A stretch of DNA of 64,000 nucleotides from positions 1,178,001 to 1,242,000 of the forward strand of contig JAPNXP010000005.1 of assembly GCA_028753945.1 (NCBI GenBank). The letters are read 5' to 3'. Position numbers and translations under genes: made by a program. The notes below the pieces were generated by a model. The model saw only the letters and a list, made by a program, of their open reading frames with translations, ran no database searches and was not told the DNA's origin. The DNA comes from Hexactinellida sp. DTS-2022 (taxonomy: Eukaryota > Porifera > Hexactinellida). Positions 11,897 through 22,524 of the stretch are shown here, one piece after another; position 1 is the stretch's first letter, and every line of letters starts with the position of its first letter.

Positions 11897-13499
11897 TTAC
11901 TGGAAAATCTGTAGTTTGGTTGATATTATTGATCTGCAAGTAGGACATCTATCGCCTTCATTAATATTTCCTTCACAGTTCCCGCATATCTGTGCATGTC
12001 CACATGGTAACAACACGAATGTAGCCGCTCTACTCATCAAACATATCACACAGGGATTGGACACAATATCATCATCAGAATGATTCGAGTCATCATTGCA
12101 ACTTTCGTCTGAAAGCGTACTTTGAGAGTAACCATAATATTGGGGGCTACCAATAGTATCCGAAATTTTGTCCAGATATTCAAGTATCGAATACTCTCTA
12201 TTCTGAAGCTTATCTTTGCAGATCAGCCTTTGTCTCTCGCTATCGACATCCTTTTTCGATCGTCCACCGATTTCCAACCCATTTTTCAATCTCTGAAACT
12301 CTAAGTCATACTTTATCAGATTATTTTCGAAACACTCCATAAACGCCCATATGTTCGGCTTTTTCACACGAATAAGTGACTTCAAACTTCTGTGATAAAC
12401 TTCACAACAATTGTTAGTTTTTTTGCAATGAATTGTACACAGACATATCATTTCTCACAATCCATTCCTTTTTTATGTAAGAACGAAGTTTTCGAAAAAG
12501 TTTTATTTCAATAGAGGTGAGTTCAGGAGGTGGTGAATCCGATAGAAATTGATAAACTGAAGCTATTTCTTCTTTTGGTAGCATGGGAAGAGCCATTATT
12601 GACCTGATCCACTTATTAAGATGTGAATTTTGAGTATACGCAGATGAAAGCTGAAACTTTTTCACTTTCTTCCAAATAGCTTGGGTATAATGGAATAGAC
12701 AGCCCGAAACTTCTATTGTACTGAAGATGGTACGAAAGGAATTTCGGGATGCTTTCTCAAAGTCACCTATGGCTAATTTTGGCTTAAAATGGGGTATCAT
12801 ATTAGCAATTTTCTGCAGCACAGCCTCGTAAAGAAGTTCATTCTTTTTAGACATCAAGACATGTATGGCTGGTATGGCATGATGACTCTCCTGAATGAAT
12901 ATGGTAAACAACTGGTAGAACAATTTGGGCACTACATAGAATGTTCCATCATAATTGATGAGATCACATGCTTTCAGATATTGAAACATGCGATCTGATC
13001 AAAATATTGCAGCGAATCCATCTGTTAGAATGATCATCGACCGAAAAACCTTTGAAAAACGGGTTTGCATGATCATGTTTTCAAATTCTTCAGCTGTCTT
13101 TGGATTCCCTGGTAATTCCAACCGTCTCCGTTTTACCATCGTATTGCGAACGTCTTTATATGTTACTAAAGCATCAGCCTGATCTGAAGAGGTTACATCG
13201 TCAAAAACATGTCGAAGGTTGTCTGTTGAAGTTTCAGCTGCGCGCTTGAGTCTGTTATTTAGAGCAATGATATTCGACTTGTATGCAGCTTCAGTGTGAT
13301 TATGTATCTGTTTAATATATAATAGATTTAAAAGACGATCGATTCGTCCAGTACCGTGACAAAATCTTTCTCTACACCTCCAAAGTGTACATCTCAAATA
13401 GATGGATGTTTCGGATTGACTAGATAGCGTATACCGGTAACCTTCGCATTCAAAATTTCGAGACACCAACTTCTTGCCTTCAATTATTTTATACTCCAT
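11897..13499 (-). pseudogene. MULE transposase with FLYWCH finger and C-terminal RING (two lesions)
   Basis: Reading the minus strand: 13499-12999 starts MEYKIIEGKK and contains a FLYWCH zinc finger (TLWRCRERFCHG, later IHNHTEA). The same frame continues at 12989-12414 after a single TGA at 12999-13001. This part holds the MULE core: YDGTFYVVPKLFYQLFTIF, then GDFEKASRNSFRTIF, then GCLFHYTQAIWKKV. A one-base shift at an A-run near 12420-12427 moves the reading to 12451-11897. That segment resumes with TNNCCEVYHRSL, the usual end of the MULE core, and finishes with a RING finger (PCVICLMSRAATF, LPCGHAQICGNC, CPTCRSII). An acidic linker (DESCNDDSNHSDDD) precedes the RING. The transposase would recognise the element ends. 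The RING of IAP/MDM2 style is unusual here and suggests ubiquitin-ligase activity. With only two lesions the copy is young, or one lesion is an assembly error. Confidence 0.85.
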
Positions 13500-13756
13500 G
13501 ATTTCTAAAATAATAGGTTCGAATTCGTGTATAACAAGTAAATTACAATTATCGGTTCTGAATCACAAAGACTAAAAGAAAGGTTGACAATCCTTTTAGA
13601 AAATGATTAATATACTATCTGGGAGACATATCAGGTAGGAAAATAGCAATCGCCATCAGATGAAGCTAGCATTTACATTAGGTGTTTGACCTCCCAAAAG
13701 TTTACAGATTTCAAATCTCACTGAATACTGTATTTTTCTGTAAAAGATTAAATTCC

Positions 13757-14370
13757 ATCAAAGTTCTCACTTTTCGATCAAAGTTGTTACTTTTTTTGAA
13801 GTGTCAGATTTTCGATCATAGTTCTCTTTTATCTATCAAGGTTCTCCTTTTCGATCAAAGTTCTCTTTTTTCTATCAAAGTTCTCCTTTTCTATCAAAGT
13901 TTGACATATCTTCGATCAAATTTTCTATCAAAGTTCTACCTTTTCGATCAAATTTTCTATCAAAGTTCTCCATTTCTATCAAAGTTCTACCTTTTCGATC
14001 AAAGTTTCTATCAAAGTTCTACCTTTTCGATCAAATTTTATATCAAAGTTCTACCTTTTCGATCAAAGTTCTTACTTTTGTTGAAGTGTCAGATTTTCGA
14101 TCATGTGTCTCATCTTTCTATCAAAGTTCTCCTTTTCGATCAAAGTTCTCTTTTTTCTATCAAGGTTCTCCTTTTCGATCAAAGTTCTCTTTTTTCGATC
14201 AAAGTTCTCCTTTTCTATCAAAGTTCGACATATCTTCGATCAAAGTTCGACTCTGGACATTTTGGTAGAACTTTGATCGAAATTGGCACTTTTCATCATT
14301 CGATCAAAGTACGACATCAGAAAATTCGATCAAAGTTCTACATAAAATTCTATCAAAATATACACATCCG
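13757..14370. repeat. Right inverted-end array of the MULE
   Basis: Tandem CGATCAAAGTTCT / CTATCAAAGTTCT units, inverted relative to the left end and with more copies. The long open frame across this stretch (repeated FDQSS, FYQSS) is a by-product of a unit length that avoids stops, not a gene. Confidence 0.85.
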
Positions 14371-15253
14371 CCAGAAGGAGTAGTGGGTGAGGCTATGAGG
14401 ATTGCAGGGGAGCTGAGTATAATAATTTAATATTAAGACCCGGGTAGGGGTGGATTTAGGATTTCCTATAAGGGGGGTTGTGGTTTCTAAAACATCGCAT
14501 CGCCAGCTTGGGGTCAGGGAGAGCAGTTAGCTCCCCAGTTGGGTCCAGGGGGAAGCCAGATACAATCCTACTATTACTATTCACCCAAATTTCAATAACT
14601 ACGTACAAGTGCGATACTAGATTATTCGAGGGTATTAATACAAAATGTGAGCATGAGGAAATTGAAACTCCAATAATATACAATTCAATAACAAATCCAA
14701 ATGTCAGATATATCACAAAAGTTAACCTAGCCGGCGAGCCTCCCCCTAGCTACTGGCCTGACACAAGGACGAATACAAGGGGAGCATGTGCATTGCACTA
14801 TGGAACTATGGCCGGCCCAAGCCTGCCTAGAAGTAGTACAAATACAAAGACATGTTCTTGCGGCTTTTTCTGTAAACTAGAAACTACTACTTTCGATCTT
14901 GGATAAATCTTGGCTTTGAGCAGGAATATGATAAATACATACTTTTGGCTTGACAATTAATATTTAGAGTGTTTCTAATAGTATATTCGCACTCAGTACG
15001 CATACCCGAGAAAAACAAGGGGTCACTGGATATGGTTACTCCAAATTGGGAGATCGGAATGTTATCACATTCTTACCGTTGCTATGGAAAACCAAAAGAT
15101 ATTCTCACCAAATATAGTCAATATACCTATCAAACTGCTGGAAATTAAGTGCTGAGCACGAATCTTACAATATAAAGTTGTTAAGAATGCATCTAAATCG
15201 CCTAAATTGTCAGTCGAAGCATCCTTAAGGGATCTTATAAGGATAACATGATT
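14371..15253. other. Intergenic, no gene recognised
   Basis: Starts with sequence unrelated to the repeat left of the MULE. A stretch near 14440-14530 rich in GGGG and CCC resembles the ends of other small transposons here. A plus-strand open frame near 14478-14906 has no recognisable domain and I do not call it. Confidence 0.5.
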
Positions 15254-15620
15254 TCATGAACAAAATTCCATGTAACGCATCTTGCCCTTCATGAGAAAGA
15301 GCATGTTAAAGTTTTCATCAGACAGGAATGATCTCTTGGCCCTCAAGATGTCCTTGCCCATTGAGAACACACGCTACACTGCAGCACTGGAGTCTGGAGG
15401 GGATGGCTGTGTTGAACTTGATGAACAAGTCCACCAACACTTGCTCACCCAAGAAGGTCCTGATCTCTATCCAGGTCCTGGCTCCTGTTGGTTTCTTTTC
15501 CTCGGTGACAGCACTGAAGAAGTCATCCTCTTCGCTGTTGCTGTCCACTTCGTTGGCCTGCTGCCCAAGGAATTATCCAGGAGCGCGAGACGCTCCTTTT
15601 GGAGCATGATTATTGGAAAA
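15254..15620 (-). pseudogene. hAT transposase remnant (C-terminal dimerisation region)
   Basis: On the minus strand the translation gives EVDSNSEEDDFFSAVTEE, then LVDLFIKFNTAIPS. After a frame change it gives FSMGKDILRAKRSFLSDENF and MLFLMKGKMRYMEFCS, with a stop at 15254-15256. This is the signature end of hAT transposases: a KFNTxxPSSAAVERxFS block followed by a short helical tail. The AAVER part is scrambled by the frameshift and no N-terminal or BED-finger part is seen, so the copy is dead and truncated. Non-autonomous hAT elements elsewhere in the window could have been mobilised by a relative of it. Confidence 0.75.
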
Positions 15621-15740
15621 TTTGAATTTATGAGCTCGAAAATTTGGAATCCTCTCCTATACCGTAACATTAATTTGTGATTTAGGCGTATTAAAATTGG
15701 ATCAGACCAGGATTAGGAGCGTATTTACAAATGGCTGTAT
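15572..15740. repeat. Dispersed repeat (GGAGCATGATTATTGG type)
   Basis: The segment with CTCCTTTTGGAGCATGATTA, then GTAACATTAATTTGTGATTT and GGATCAGACCAGGATTAGGA recurs near 53835-53985. It recurs in reverse orientation near 47900-48055. Class unknown. Confidence 0.7.
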
Positions 15741-18336
15741 AATACTCTGCTGCTGCCTCATGGCCTCCTCGACTTTACACTCCATGATTTTTCTCGCCTT
15801 GGCGACCTTAGTGTTGTTATACTTCTCCAACCAGATGAGGCGAAACCTGGGATCAGGGCCGGATCAGACTCAACAGTTGCCCTACGCCAAATAGAAAATA
15901 TGGGACCCATATTTATAAAGTGGTAAAGTTCATATATACAACTACAGCAATTTAATGGAATATAGTTGAATTTTGTTACTTAATTAATTAAGTGCAATTA
16001 CGCGAAAAGTTTGGGTCAATTTCGAAAACACAATTTGGGGCAAATTCCTTCCTTCTTAATTAGTCCCTACACTAATCTACCATAAATAGTGTATCGTACC
16101 AACACTAGCAAAGTGCAAGTGTAATAATCCAGTTTAGCTTCTAGCAGTTTATTGGTGATTGATGTATTATTTGCTTACGTCAATCACATTCACATAAGTA
16201 TGCATAATATTACTATCAAAGTAATTCAACTATTTACTATACCTATATCTTCTGCATATTAAATTACATATTGATAATCCAGCAAATTAAATAATAATCA
16301 AACAATTTACTATGCAGTAAATCCTGGGTTAGTAAATAACATGAATGAATTAATTAATTAGTTGACATACTCGGGTCCCAAATAGCAGCATACTGAATTG
16401 AGTACCTTTATTTTACAAATCACAGGTATAATATGAGTGATATTTGAGGAAATTAGAATTTCCGAAAAAGTCTGTGATGCTTGCCTGCTTAAACAATCTC
16501 TTTACCTGATTATTAGCTAATTACACCACATCAATGTTGTGCTAGCACATATTTTAGCTTAAGAAGATCAACAAATATTTATTGTTTTAGCACTTTTTAT
16601 GTATTTCAGGGCAAAAAAACTCATTTTGTTGTTGTTTGTATAATATAGATCAACGTTAACGGTTTATCATTAACTTATGTTATATTTTTAACGAATTAAC
16701 GGTTAACGAAGTTAACTTTTTGGTTAACGGATTATATTAACGATGAACTGTGACCACCTTTGAATTATCATCCGAATTTGAATACTATTGTGAATTACTC
16801 GAGTCAATATATTTTGTGGCGTTTAAATGAGAAGATCATAGGTACTTAGTGAGGCCCAAACTCTACCGATTTAAGAATTACAAGGTCGAAAAATTACCCA
16901 TAACATGGAGCTGGATTTAAATGTTTCTTTCTATAGGGTTCCATTCCGTATTCTAAGTATTGTAGAACCTGGTAAATACGTACACCAAGGACTAATAGTC
17001 TAAATGTGTACTCATCGAAATTATTCTTAATCGATGTTATTTGTATTGAAATAGTTACATATTACTCGGAAATTCTAGTATGAGGACTAGGTGCTATGCT
17101 GACCCCATCCCATAGGAATGTTATGTGAGTGGTTTCGTCCCATTGCACATTGCAGGGACTCATCGGGAGGGTAACCCTCGACCACCATGTGTACTGCCGG
17201 GCTGTGCCTCTCCGAGGTCCCGTACTAACCATGTGTTACCAGCCGTACTGCCAGGCTTGAAGCATCCGATCATGTCAGGAGTGCTTCGTACTGCCATCCT
17301 ACATAGCTATCCCAACCTATGTACTCCTGCAGGTCAGGTAACGTTCTTATAACATCATTAATGAGGTTTACTGCATGTCATTAATTGCTTAATCTTCTTG
17401 ATTCTCAATTTCGTACCACCACACTATTTCACAATGCAGCTAGAAATTATACGTATTTTTACTTAGAGCTTTAGTTGATCACCAAAAATCGCGATCCAGA
17501 TCTTTCCTTAAAAAGAACGTCGATCTCGATCCTTAATATCGAAAGGATCTCTGATCCAATCTAAATGTTTTTTTGGATCTTTTACATGCAAGTTATTAAT
17601 AATAGAATTCAATGATACGAAAAATTGAATTTCTAGCTAAGAAATAGTCTGAGTCATACTGTACAAGTATTTTAATTCGCATACTGAAAAATCTACAAAT
17701 TCGTTTAGTATTGAAAAGGAATATATTGTATATAAAATATGAAGTAAACTAGCATTGAGAACATAATGAGGCTTAATAATTTTAAGCAGTCCCGTAGCAG
17801 GGGGCTAGGGGGACAAGCTCCCCCCCTGCTAATTCTTAATGTCACATTAAACTCCGTTGAAAATGCCTAGGTTTTAATAATTTATGAGATTCAGCCCCCC
17901 CTCCATTCTCTTAGCCCCACCCACTATCACTTTCTGGCTACAGGCATGATTTGAAGTGGTGTGAAAGGATCGCAAATAAAATATCACATTTTTACTAAAA
18001 ACGAGTGCGATCGTACATTCGATATCTGGTAGAAATAAGACCATCGTCCCACTCCGATCATAAAAAAAGGATAGTGATCATGATCTGGCAATCTAAATCG
18101 TCATAACTTATAACACTATATTTTTCAGTTCAGAAGGTATAATTATAGGTAATTTACTAACCCTGTATTTAGGTTCTGCAAATATAAATGGTCATAAACC
18201 ATTAAACAATGTACGTACTAGGAAAAGTCTAAAAACTAGATTCTTAAAAATTTATGTATTCTTTAATAGATTAATTAATTATCTTCAGTTAAGTGGAGTC
18301 AACTAAGATATACAATTCTTTCTATTTTCTAATAGA
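15741..18336. other. Intergenic, AT-rich, repeat fragments only
   Basis: No supported gene. Fragments seen: a TTAACG/CGTTAA-rich palindromic tract near 16640-16745; a fragment of the AATACGAACACC MITE family near 16970-17095; a GATC-rich stretch near 17475-17580 and again 18000-18090; and a C/G-tract element near 17790-17945 starting CAGTCCCGTAGCAGGGGG. The short open frame at 17125-17352 has no recognisable domain. Confidence 0.5.
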
Positions 18337-19518
18337 ATGTCTCGTAAACAGATCAAATATATACTAGTATTGGCAATCATTTGTACGGTCATTGCAATTA
18401 ACTTCAATGTTATCCCGGAGTACCTTAATGATAATCATTTCGCACATGTTGCAAAATGTGAAATTCCATGCGAGTATTTTGAAAAGCATGAAAATCCAGA
18501 TGCAGAATTTTACATTGTAATGAATGATGACGATGTCCTATCAGCTGTGGACAGGAATTCCAAAGTACCAATACGTATCTTAGCTTCGAACGAACCTCAG
18601 CATTATTATCACTTATTGAAACTGGAATATCTTCAGCATCATTTTCAGGGCTCATCTCTGTTGAACAGAGGGTCAACCACCCCTTGGGTGTTGATGAGCG
18701 ATATGGACAAAATGATGGAAGTTAATATTTCAAAAGATGCACAACCAAAATCAACTTTCGTGGCTCGTAATTGCAATCCAATGAATAATAGGAATGATTA
18801 TGTAAAAGCAATTGATGCTAAAATCGGTGTGGTGGCTCTTGGCAGTTGTCTGAATAATGCAGAATGGCCAGATTGTAATGGAAGACTCTGCTCTAAAGTG
18901 GAAGCTATACGACCGTACAAAATCCATCTCGCGTTTGAGAATGGAGATTCTCCTGGATTTGTAACAGACAAAATATACCATGCATTCGAGGCTGGAGTAT
19001 TACCAGTGTGGATGGGGACGCGTGACGTAGCAGAAACTGTTCCAAAAGGCTCTTATATTGATGTAGCTGAGTTCAATACTCCAGACGATGTGGCTAGTTA
19101 TCTACAGCTAGTACTGGAGAATGAAACTCTTTACAACAGCTACTTTGAATGGAAGAATAAGCCATTAGACCCAGAATACGTTAGAAACAATAAGGTACTA
19201 TGGAGTGAATCTGTATTATGTCGTGCCTGCTATTATGTGGATACACTGCAGAGAGGATTGGAATGGGATCATACAAAACAGAGAGCTAAGTCTCTTGGTG
19301 CTAATGATAACACATCAGAAACAGAAACCTACAATTATCTTACTATGGGAGTAAATGAAATGAGTCATGATTACTTGAAACTTCCCCTACCTAGTTATTC
19401 ACATTCAAGATTTTTATATATTCTAACCTTTGTCTTAATTACTGCTTTGCTGTTTACTATCATCTGTCGCAGGAAATTTCGTGTTAAAACCCTTGTACCT
19501 AGAGTTTTCACAAAATAG
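18337..19518 (+). CDS. GT10 alpha-1,3-fucosyltransferase-like protein
   Basis: A 393-residue protein in one exon. A short cytoplasmic N terminus (MSRKQIK) is followed by a signal-anchor helix at about residues 8-26, the type II topology of Golgi glycosyltransferases. The family GT10 donor-binding core is at about residues 192-240: PYKIHLAFENGDSPGFVTDK, then AFEAGVLPVWMG, then PKGSYIDVAEF. This matches the fucosyltransferase signature HLAFENS...VTEK...AGVVPVVxG. The family transfers fucose from GDP-fucose to N-glycans or other acceptors in the Golgi. Unusually, the C terminus has a second hydrophobic helix (about 359-379, FLYILTFVLITALLFTIICR) followed by a basic tail. A TAG immediately before the start codon (TTTTCTAATAG) looks like a splice acceptor, so a 5' untranslated exon is possible. 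Exact linkage and acceptor are not predictable. Confidence 0.85.
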   Translation: MSRKQIKYILVLAIICTVIAINFNVIPEYLNDNHFAHVAKCEIPCEYFEKHENPDAEFYIVMNDDDVLSAVDRNSKVPIRILASNEPQHYYHLLKLEYLQHHFQGSSLLNRGSTTPWVLMSDMDKMMEVNISKDAQPKSTFVARNCNPMNNRNDYVKAIDAKIGVVALGSCLNNAEWPDCNGRLCSKVEAIRPYKIHLAFENGDSPGFVTDKIYHAFEAGVLPVWMGTRDVAETVPKGSYIDVAEFNTPDDVASYLQLVLENETLYNSYFEWKNKPLDPEYVRNNKVLWSESVLCRACYYVDTLQRGLEWDHTKQRAKSLGANDNTSETETYNYLTMGVNEMSHDYLKLPLPSYSHSRFLYILTFVLITALLFTIICRRKFRVKTLVPRVFTK

Positions 19519-19622
19519 ACGCCATTTTGTATGTATATATTGCCTTTTACTGAACTTTAGAGTGAACTGTTCATGTTTTTAATGATTACTTGGTGTTGAT
19601 TCAGTTAATTATGTATTATTAT

Positions 19623-20207
19623 CAAGGTTGCAACCGAATAGTTTAATATTCGGTTTGACCAAATATATTCGCCAAATAGTTCAGTATTTGGTTACATTTC
19701 GAATATCAGTATTTGGTATTGGGTTAGCAAACGAATATATTTGGTCAACGGAGTAATATATTATATATACTATTAATATACAGTCGACTCCTCTTAATTT
19801 GGTCACGTCGGGATCAGGTCATTTTTATCCGATTAAGCGGAATAAAGGTGTTGGCCCGATAACTGGAGTAAATATACACTAGTTGTATGGTTCTGTTTCT
19901 GGCCAGTTGACCAGAATTACCTGGTTGAACCGAATAACCGGTAATCGATAAAGCGGAGTCTACTGTATTACATTTCTTGATCTCTTCTAATTATCAATTA
20001 TATTCGGTTGACCAAATATCAGCATTCGAGAGAGAGAAATATTCACAAATACTGATATCAGGTAAGACAATATTCACGAATACTGATATCAGGTAAGACA
20101 ATATTCACGAATACTGATATCAGGTAAGACAATATTCACGAATACTGATATCAGGTAAGACAGATATTCACGAATACTGATATCAGGTTGAGCCGGTTTC
20201 AACCTTG
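19623..20207. mobile_element. hAT-type MITE with nested MITE and 33-bp tandem repeat
   Basis: Ends CAAGGTTGCAACCG and CGGTTTCAACCTTG form inverted repeats. The 8 bases ATTATTAT flank both sides (19615-19622 and 20208-20215). Inside, a TA-flanked element with ends CAGTCGACTCC/GGAGTCTACTG sits at about 19784-19966. The right part holds five copies of a unit of about 33 bp with AATATTCACGAATACTGATA. It lies about 100 bp after the fucosyltransferase stop. Confidence 0.85.
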
Positions 20208-20610
20208 ATTATTATGCATCAGGTCCAGCCTAAGGGTAAATAATAAATATGTTTGTACCTTAATTAAAGCTTTATCAATGTAATAATATCTTGCCAACAC
20301 AATTCAATTATTTTGGCAACTAAATAAAGAATTCAACTATTCTGGCATCTCATCACATATTTTGGCAAATATACAGAAAAATACCCTAAATTAAATTATC
20401 CTGGCAAATGAAATCAATTATTTGCGAAATCAGAAGTTATATCAATTACTTAGGCAATGAATGCATCTATAACAAGAACTAACGATGTACTAATTAATCT
20501 CAATAAGTATACGTCCAAAAGTTCCTACTAACTTAAGTTTCTAAATTTACACAAAGTTCTTAGATAATTCTATTGGTTATTTTATAATCTCTGACTTTAA
20601 CTTATACATT

Positions 20611-20775
20611 AGATGTCGGATATAAGCACACCGGTTATAAGAACATATCGGATATAAGCACACTATGTTGGAAAACGGTTGCCATATACCCTGTATAATT
20701 TATGTCGGTTATAAGAACATGCCGGTATAAGCACCTTAAGTGCAGTTCCCGACGATGTGCTTATAACTGGCATTC
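20611..20775. mobile_element. MITE, GGTTATAAGAACAT family
   Basis: Inverted ends around GATGTCGGATATAAGCACAC and GTGCTTATAACTGGCAT, with the internal phrase GGAAAACGGTTGCCATATA. The same family is present at 20860-22447 (interrupted), 29503-29660 and 46845-46970. These elements carry TA flanks, pointing to the Tc1/mariner/pogo group. Confidence 0.75.
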
Positions 20776-20911
20776 ACTGACTATACTTCTCCCTTCTTCA
20801 AATTAACATTAAATTCATTTTCATGAATATAAAATACATTCTGATTTCGAATTTAAATACAGTAGAACAATTTACTGGAAAACGGTTGCCATATACCCTA
20901 TATAATTTATG

Positions 20912-22372
20912 CAGGTGTAAGCGCGTTTTGGGTATCCAGCGATTTAGGGATCCCCGTCCCTAAAACGCTAGCGTTTTCGGCCCTCTGGGTCCCTAAACGC
21001 TAGCGATATAGGGACGGGATCCCTAAATCGCTAGCGTTTTGTGGTCGTGGCGTCCCTAAATCGCTAGTGATACAAGTACGCCAGTGTTTTGGGTATCCTC
21101 GTTTCTGTGCCCTAAATTATCTAAAGTACCTATGATTACTTGATGATATATAGATATGTAATTATACTTCCTACGGTAGGCCTAACTAACACTACATTTC
21201 TTTGCAAATTTCACTCGCCAACTTATAGTTTGGGTCTGTCCACGCCAGTATCGGGATCCGCATACATTCTTCGTGAAACCATTCTTGACAATCTGCACAT
21301 TGTATCATTTTGCCTCCTTCCTGAGTACGGCATTTACAAATATATCGATCCTCTTTCTATTTTTGAATTATATTTTTACTTTCTATTTTTCTATTTTCTC
21401 TCACAAACTAAAGATAGTGAAGGATTTGGGCAATATATAGAAGACTATGCCTTGAGCCTATAGGTTATATATGGGTGGCCTTAGGTGGGGTGACCCAGGG
21501 TTGCCGTGGGTATGGGAATCAGATTTCCCTGTGGGGATACCCATATGGATCCCCATAGGAAACCCTTATGGATATCAATACTAGTGGTACAGAGCCGTTA
21601 CACCAGTTACGACATTTTTCTGAATTGTTATAGCAGCCTATTTGTATGTGTGGAAAGTTGCAAATGATTCATATGGGAATGGGATGGGAATGGAAATTCC
21701 ACTGCCACGGCAACCCTGGCACTTGGGTCCCTATATCTCCGAATTGATCCCTATATCGCTAGCGTTTTTGAGCTTATAAGTTATATATGGGTGGGGTCCC
21801 TATATCTCTGAATTGATCCCTATATCGCTAGCGTTTTTGAGCTTATAAGTTATATATGGGTGGGGTCCCTATATCTCTGAATTGATCCCTATATCGCTAG
21901 CGTTTTTGAGCTTATAAGTTATATATGGGTGGGGTCCCTATATCTCTGAATTGATCCCTATATCGCTAGCGTTTTTGAGCTTATAAGTTATATATGGGTG
22001 GGGTCCCTATATCTCTGAATTGATCCCTACATCGCTAGCGTTTTTGAGCTTATAAGTTATATATGGGTGGGGTCCCTATATCTCTGAATTGATCCCTATA
22101 TCGCTAGCGTTTTTGAGCTTATAAGTTATATATGGGTGGGGTCCCTATATCTCTGAATTGATCCCTACATCGCTAGCGTTTTTGAGCTTATAAGTTATAT
22201 ATGGGTGGGGTCCCTATATCTCTGAATTGATCCCTATATCGCTAGCGTTTTTGAGCTTATAAGTTATATATGGGTGGGGTCCCTATATCTCTGATTTGAT
22301 CCCTAAATCGCTAGCGTTTTGGGATCCATGGGGTCCCTAAATCGCTGGATACCTAAAACGCGCTTACACCTG
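20912..22372. mobile_element. Non-autonomous TIR element carrying a minisatellite
   Basis: Ends CAGGTGTAAGCGCGTTTT and the inverse AAAACGCGCTTACACCTG form terminal repeats of about 39 bases with one mismatch, enclosing 1461 bp. The subterminal parts repeat GATTTAGGGA and CGCTAGCG. The insert splits a MITE of the GGTTATAAGAACAT family, whose two halves lie at 20860-20911 and 22373-22447 and whose outer TA dinucleotides are at 20858 and 22448. No target duplication is clear. A 14-bp inverted pair CAGGGTTGCCGTGG/CCACGGCAACCCTG at about 21496-21718 marks a further small element inside. A plus-strand open frame at 21140-21463 is probably chance. Confidence 0.8.
21726..22300. repeat. 69-bp minisatellite, eight copies
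   Basis: The unit contains GGGGTCCCTATATCTCTGAA, then ATCGCTAGCGTTTTTGAGC and TTATATATGGGTG, repeated with an exact 69-bp period. The palindrome CGCTAGCG recurs in each unit. Units are nearly identical (occasional TAC for TAT), so the expansion is recent. Confidence 0.95.
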
Positions 22373-22524
22373 TCTAACTTGTAAGAACATGCCGGTTATA
22401 AGAACATATGCAGTTCCCCACGATGTTATTATAACCGGCATCCACTGTACTATCTAGGAAACAATTAGATTAGTTTCGCCTGCATCTATCCTAAACAAAC
22501 TATATTATATATTGGGTGTCCAGT

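Larger units (their letters stand above)
10837..14370 (-). mobile_element. MULE transposon with array-type inverted ends
   Basis: The left end starts CGGATGTGTATATTTTGATA and the right end finishes with its reverse complement. The match continues inward for well over 100 bases, then both ends become arrays of a short motif around AACTTTGATCGAAAA (left, 10837-11290) or its complement (right, 13757-14370). Between them, on the minus strand, lies a FLYWCH/MULE/RING transposase. No target-site duplication is seen: the left flank is the cluster repeat (ending GATAGAAACAAA), but the right flank does not continue that repeat. The element therefore landed in the cluster and one side was later lost or rearranged. 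Confidence 0.85.

Noticed and set aside
13682..14383. Open frame of 233 codons on the plus strand
   Set aside because: It is a translation of the MULE end array (repeated FDQSS/FYQSS), with no independent coding signal.
14478..14906. Plus-strand frame of 142 codons
   Set aside because: No domain, low-complexity start, and it lies in transposon-like G/C tracts.
15282..15680. Plus-strand frame of 132 codons
   Set aside because: It is the antisense of the hAT transposase remnant, whose minus-strand reading gives recognisable family motifs.
17125..17352. Plus-strand frame of 75 codons
   Set aside because: Contains an internal near-repeat (CGTACTGCC phrases) and no recognisable domain. Coding status cannot be supported.
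21140..21463. Plus-strand frame of 107 codons with a hydrophobic stretch
   Set aside because: It lies inside the non-autonomous TIR element, has AT-driven Phe/Tyr-rich composition, and has no family resemblance.
21726..22300. CRISPR-like regular repeats
   Set aside because: Units are contiguous 69-mers without unique spacers, in an animal genome and inside a transposon.
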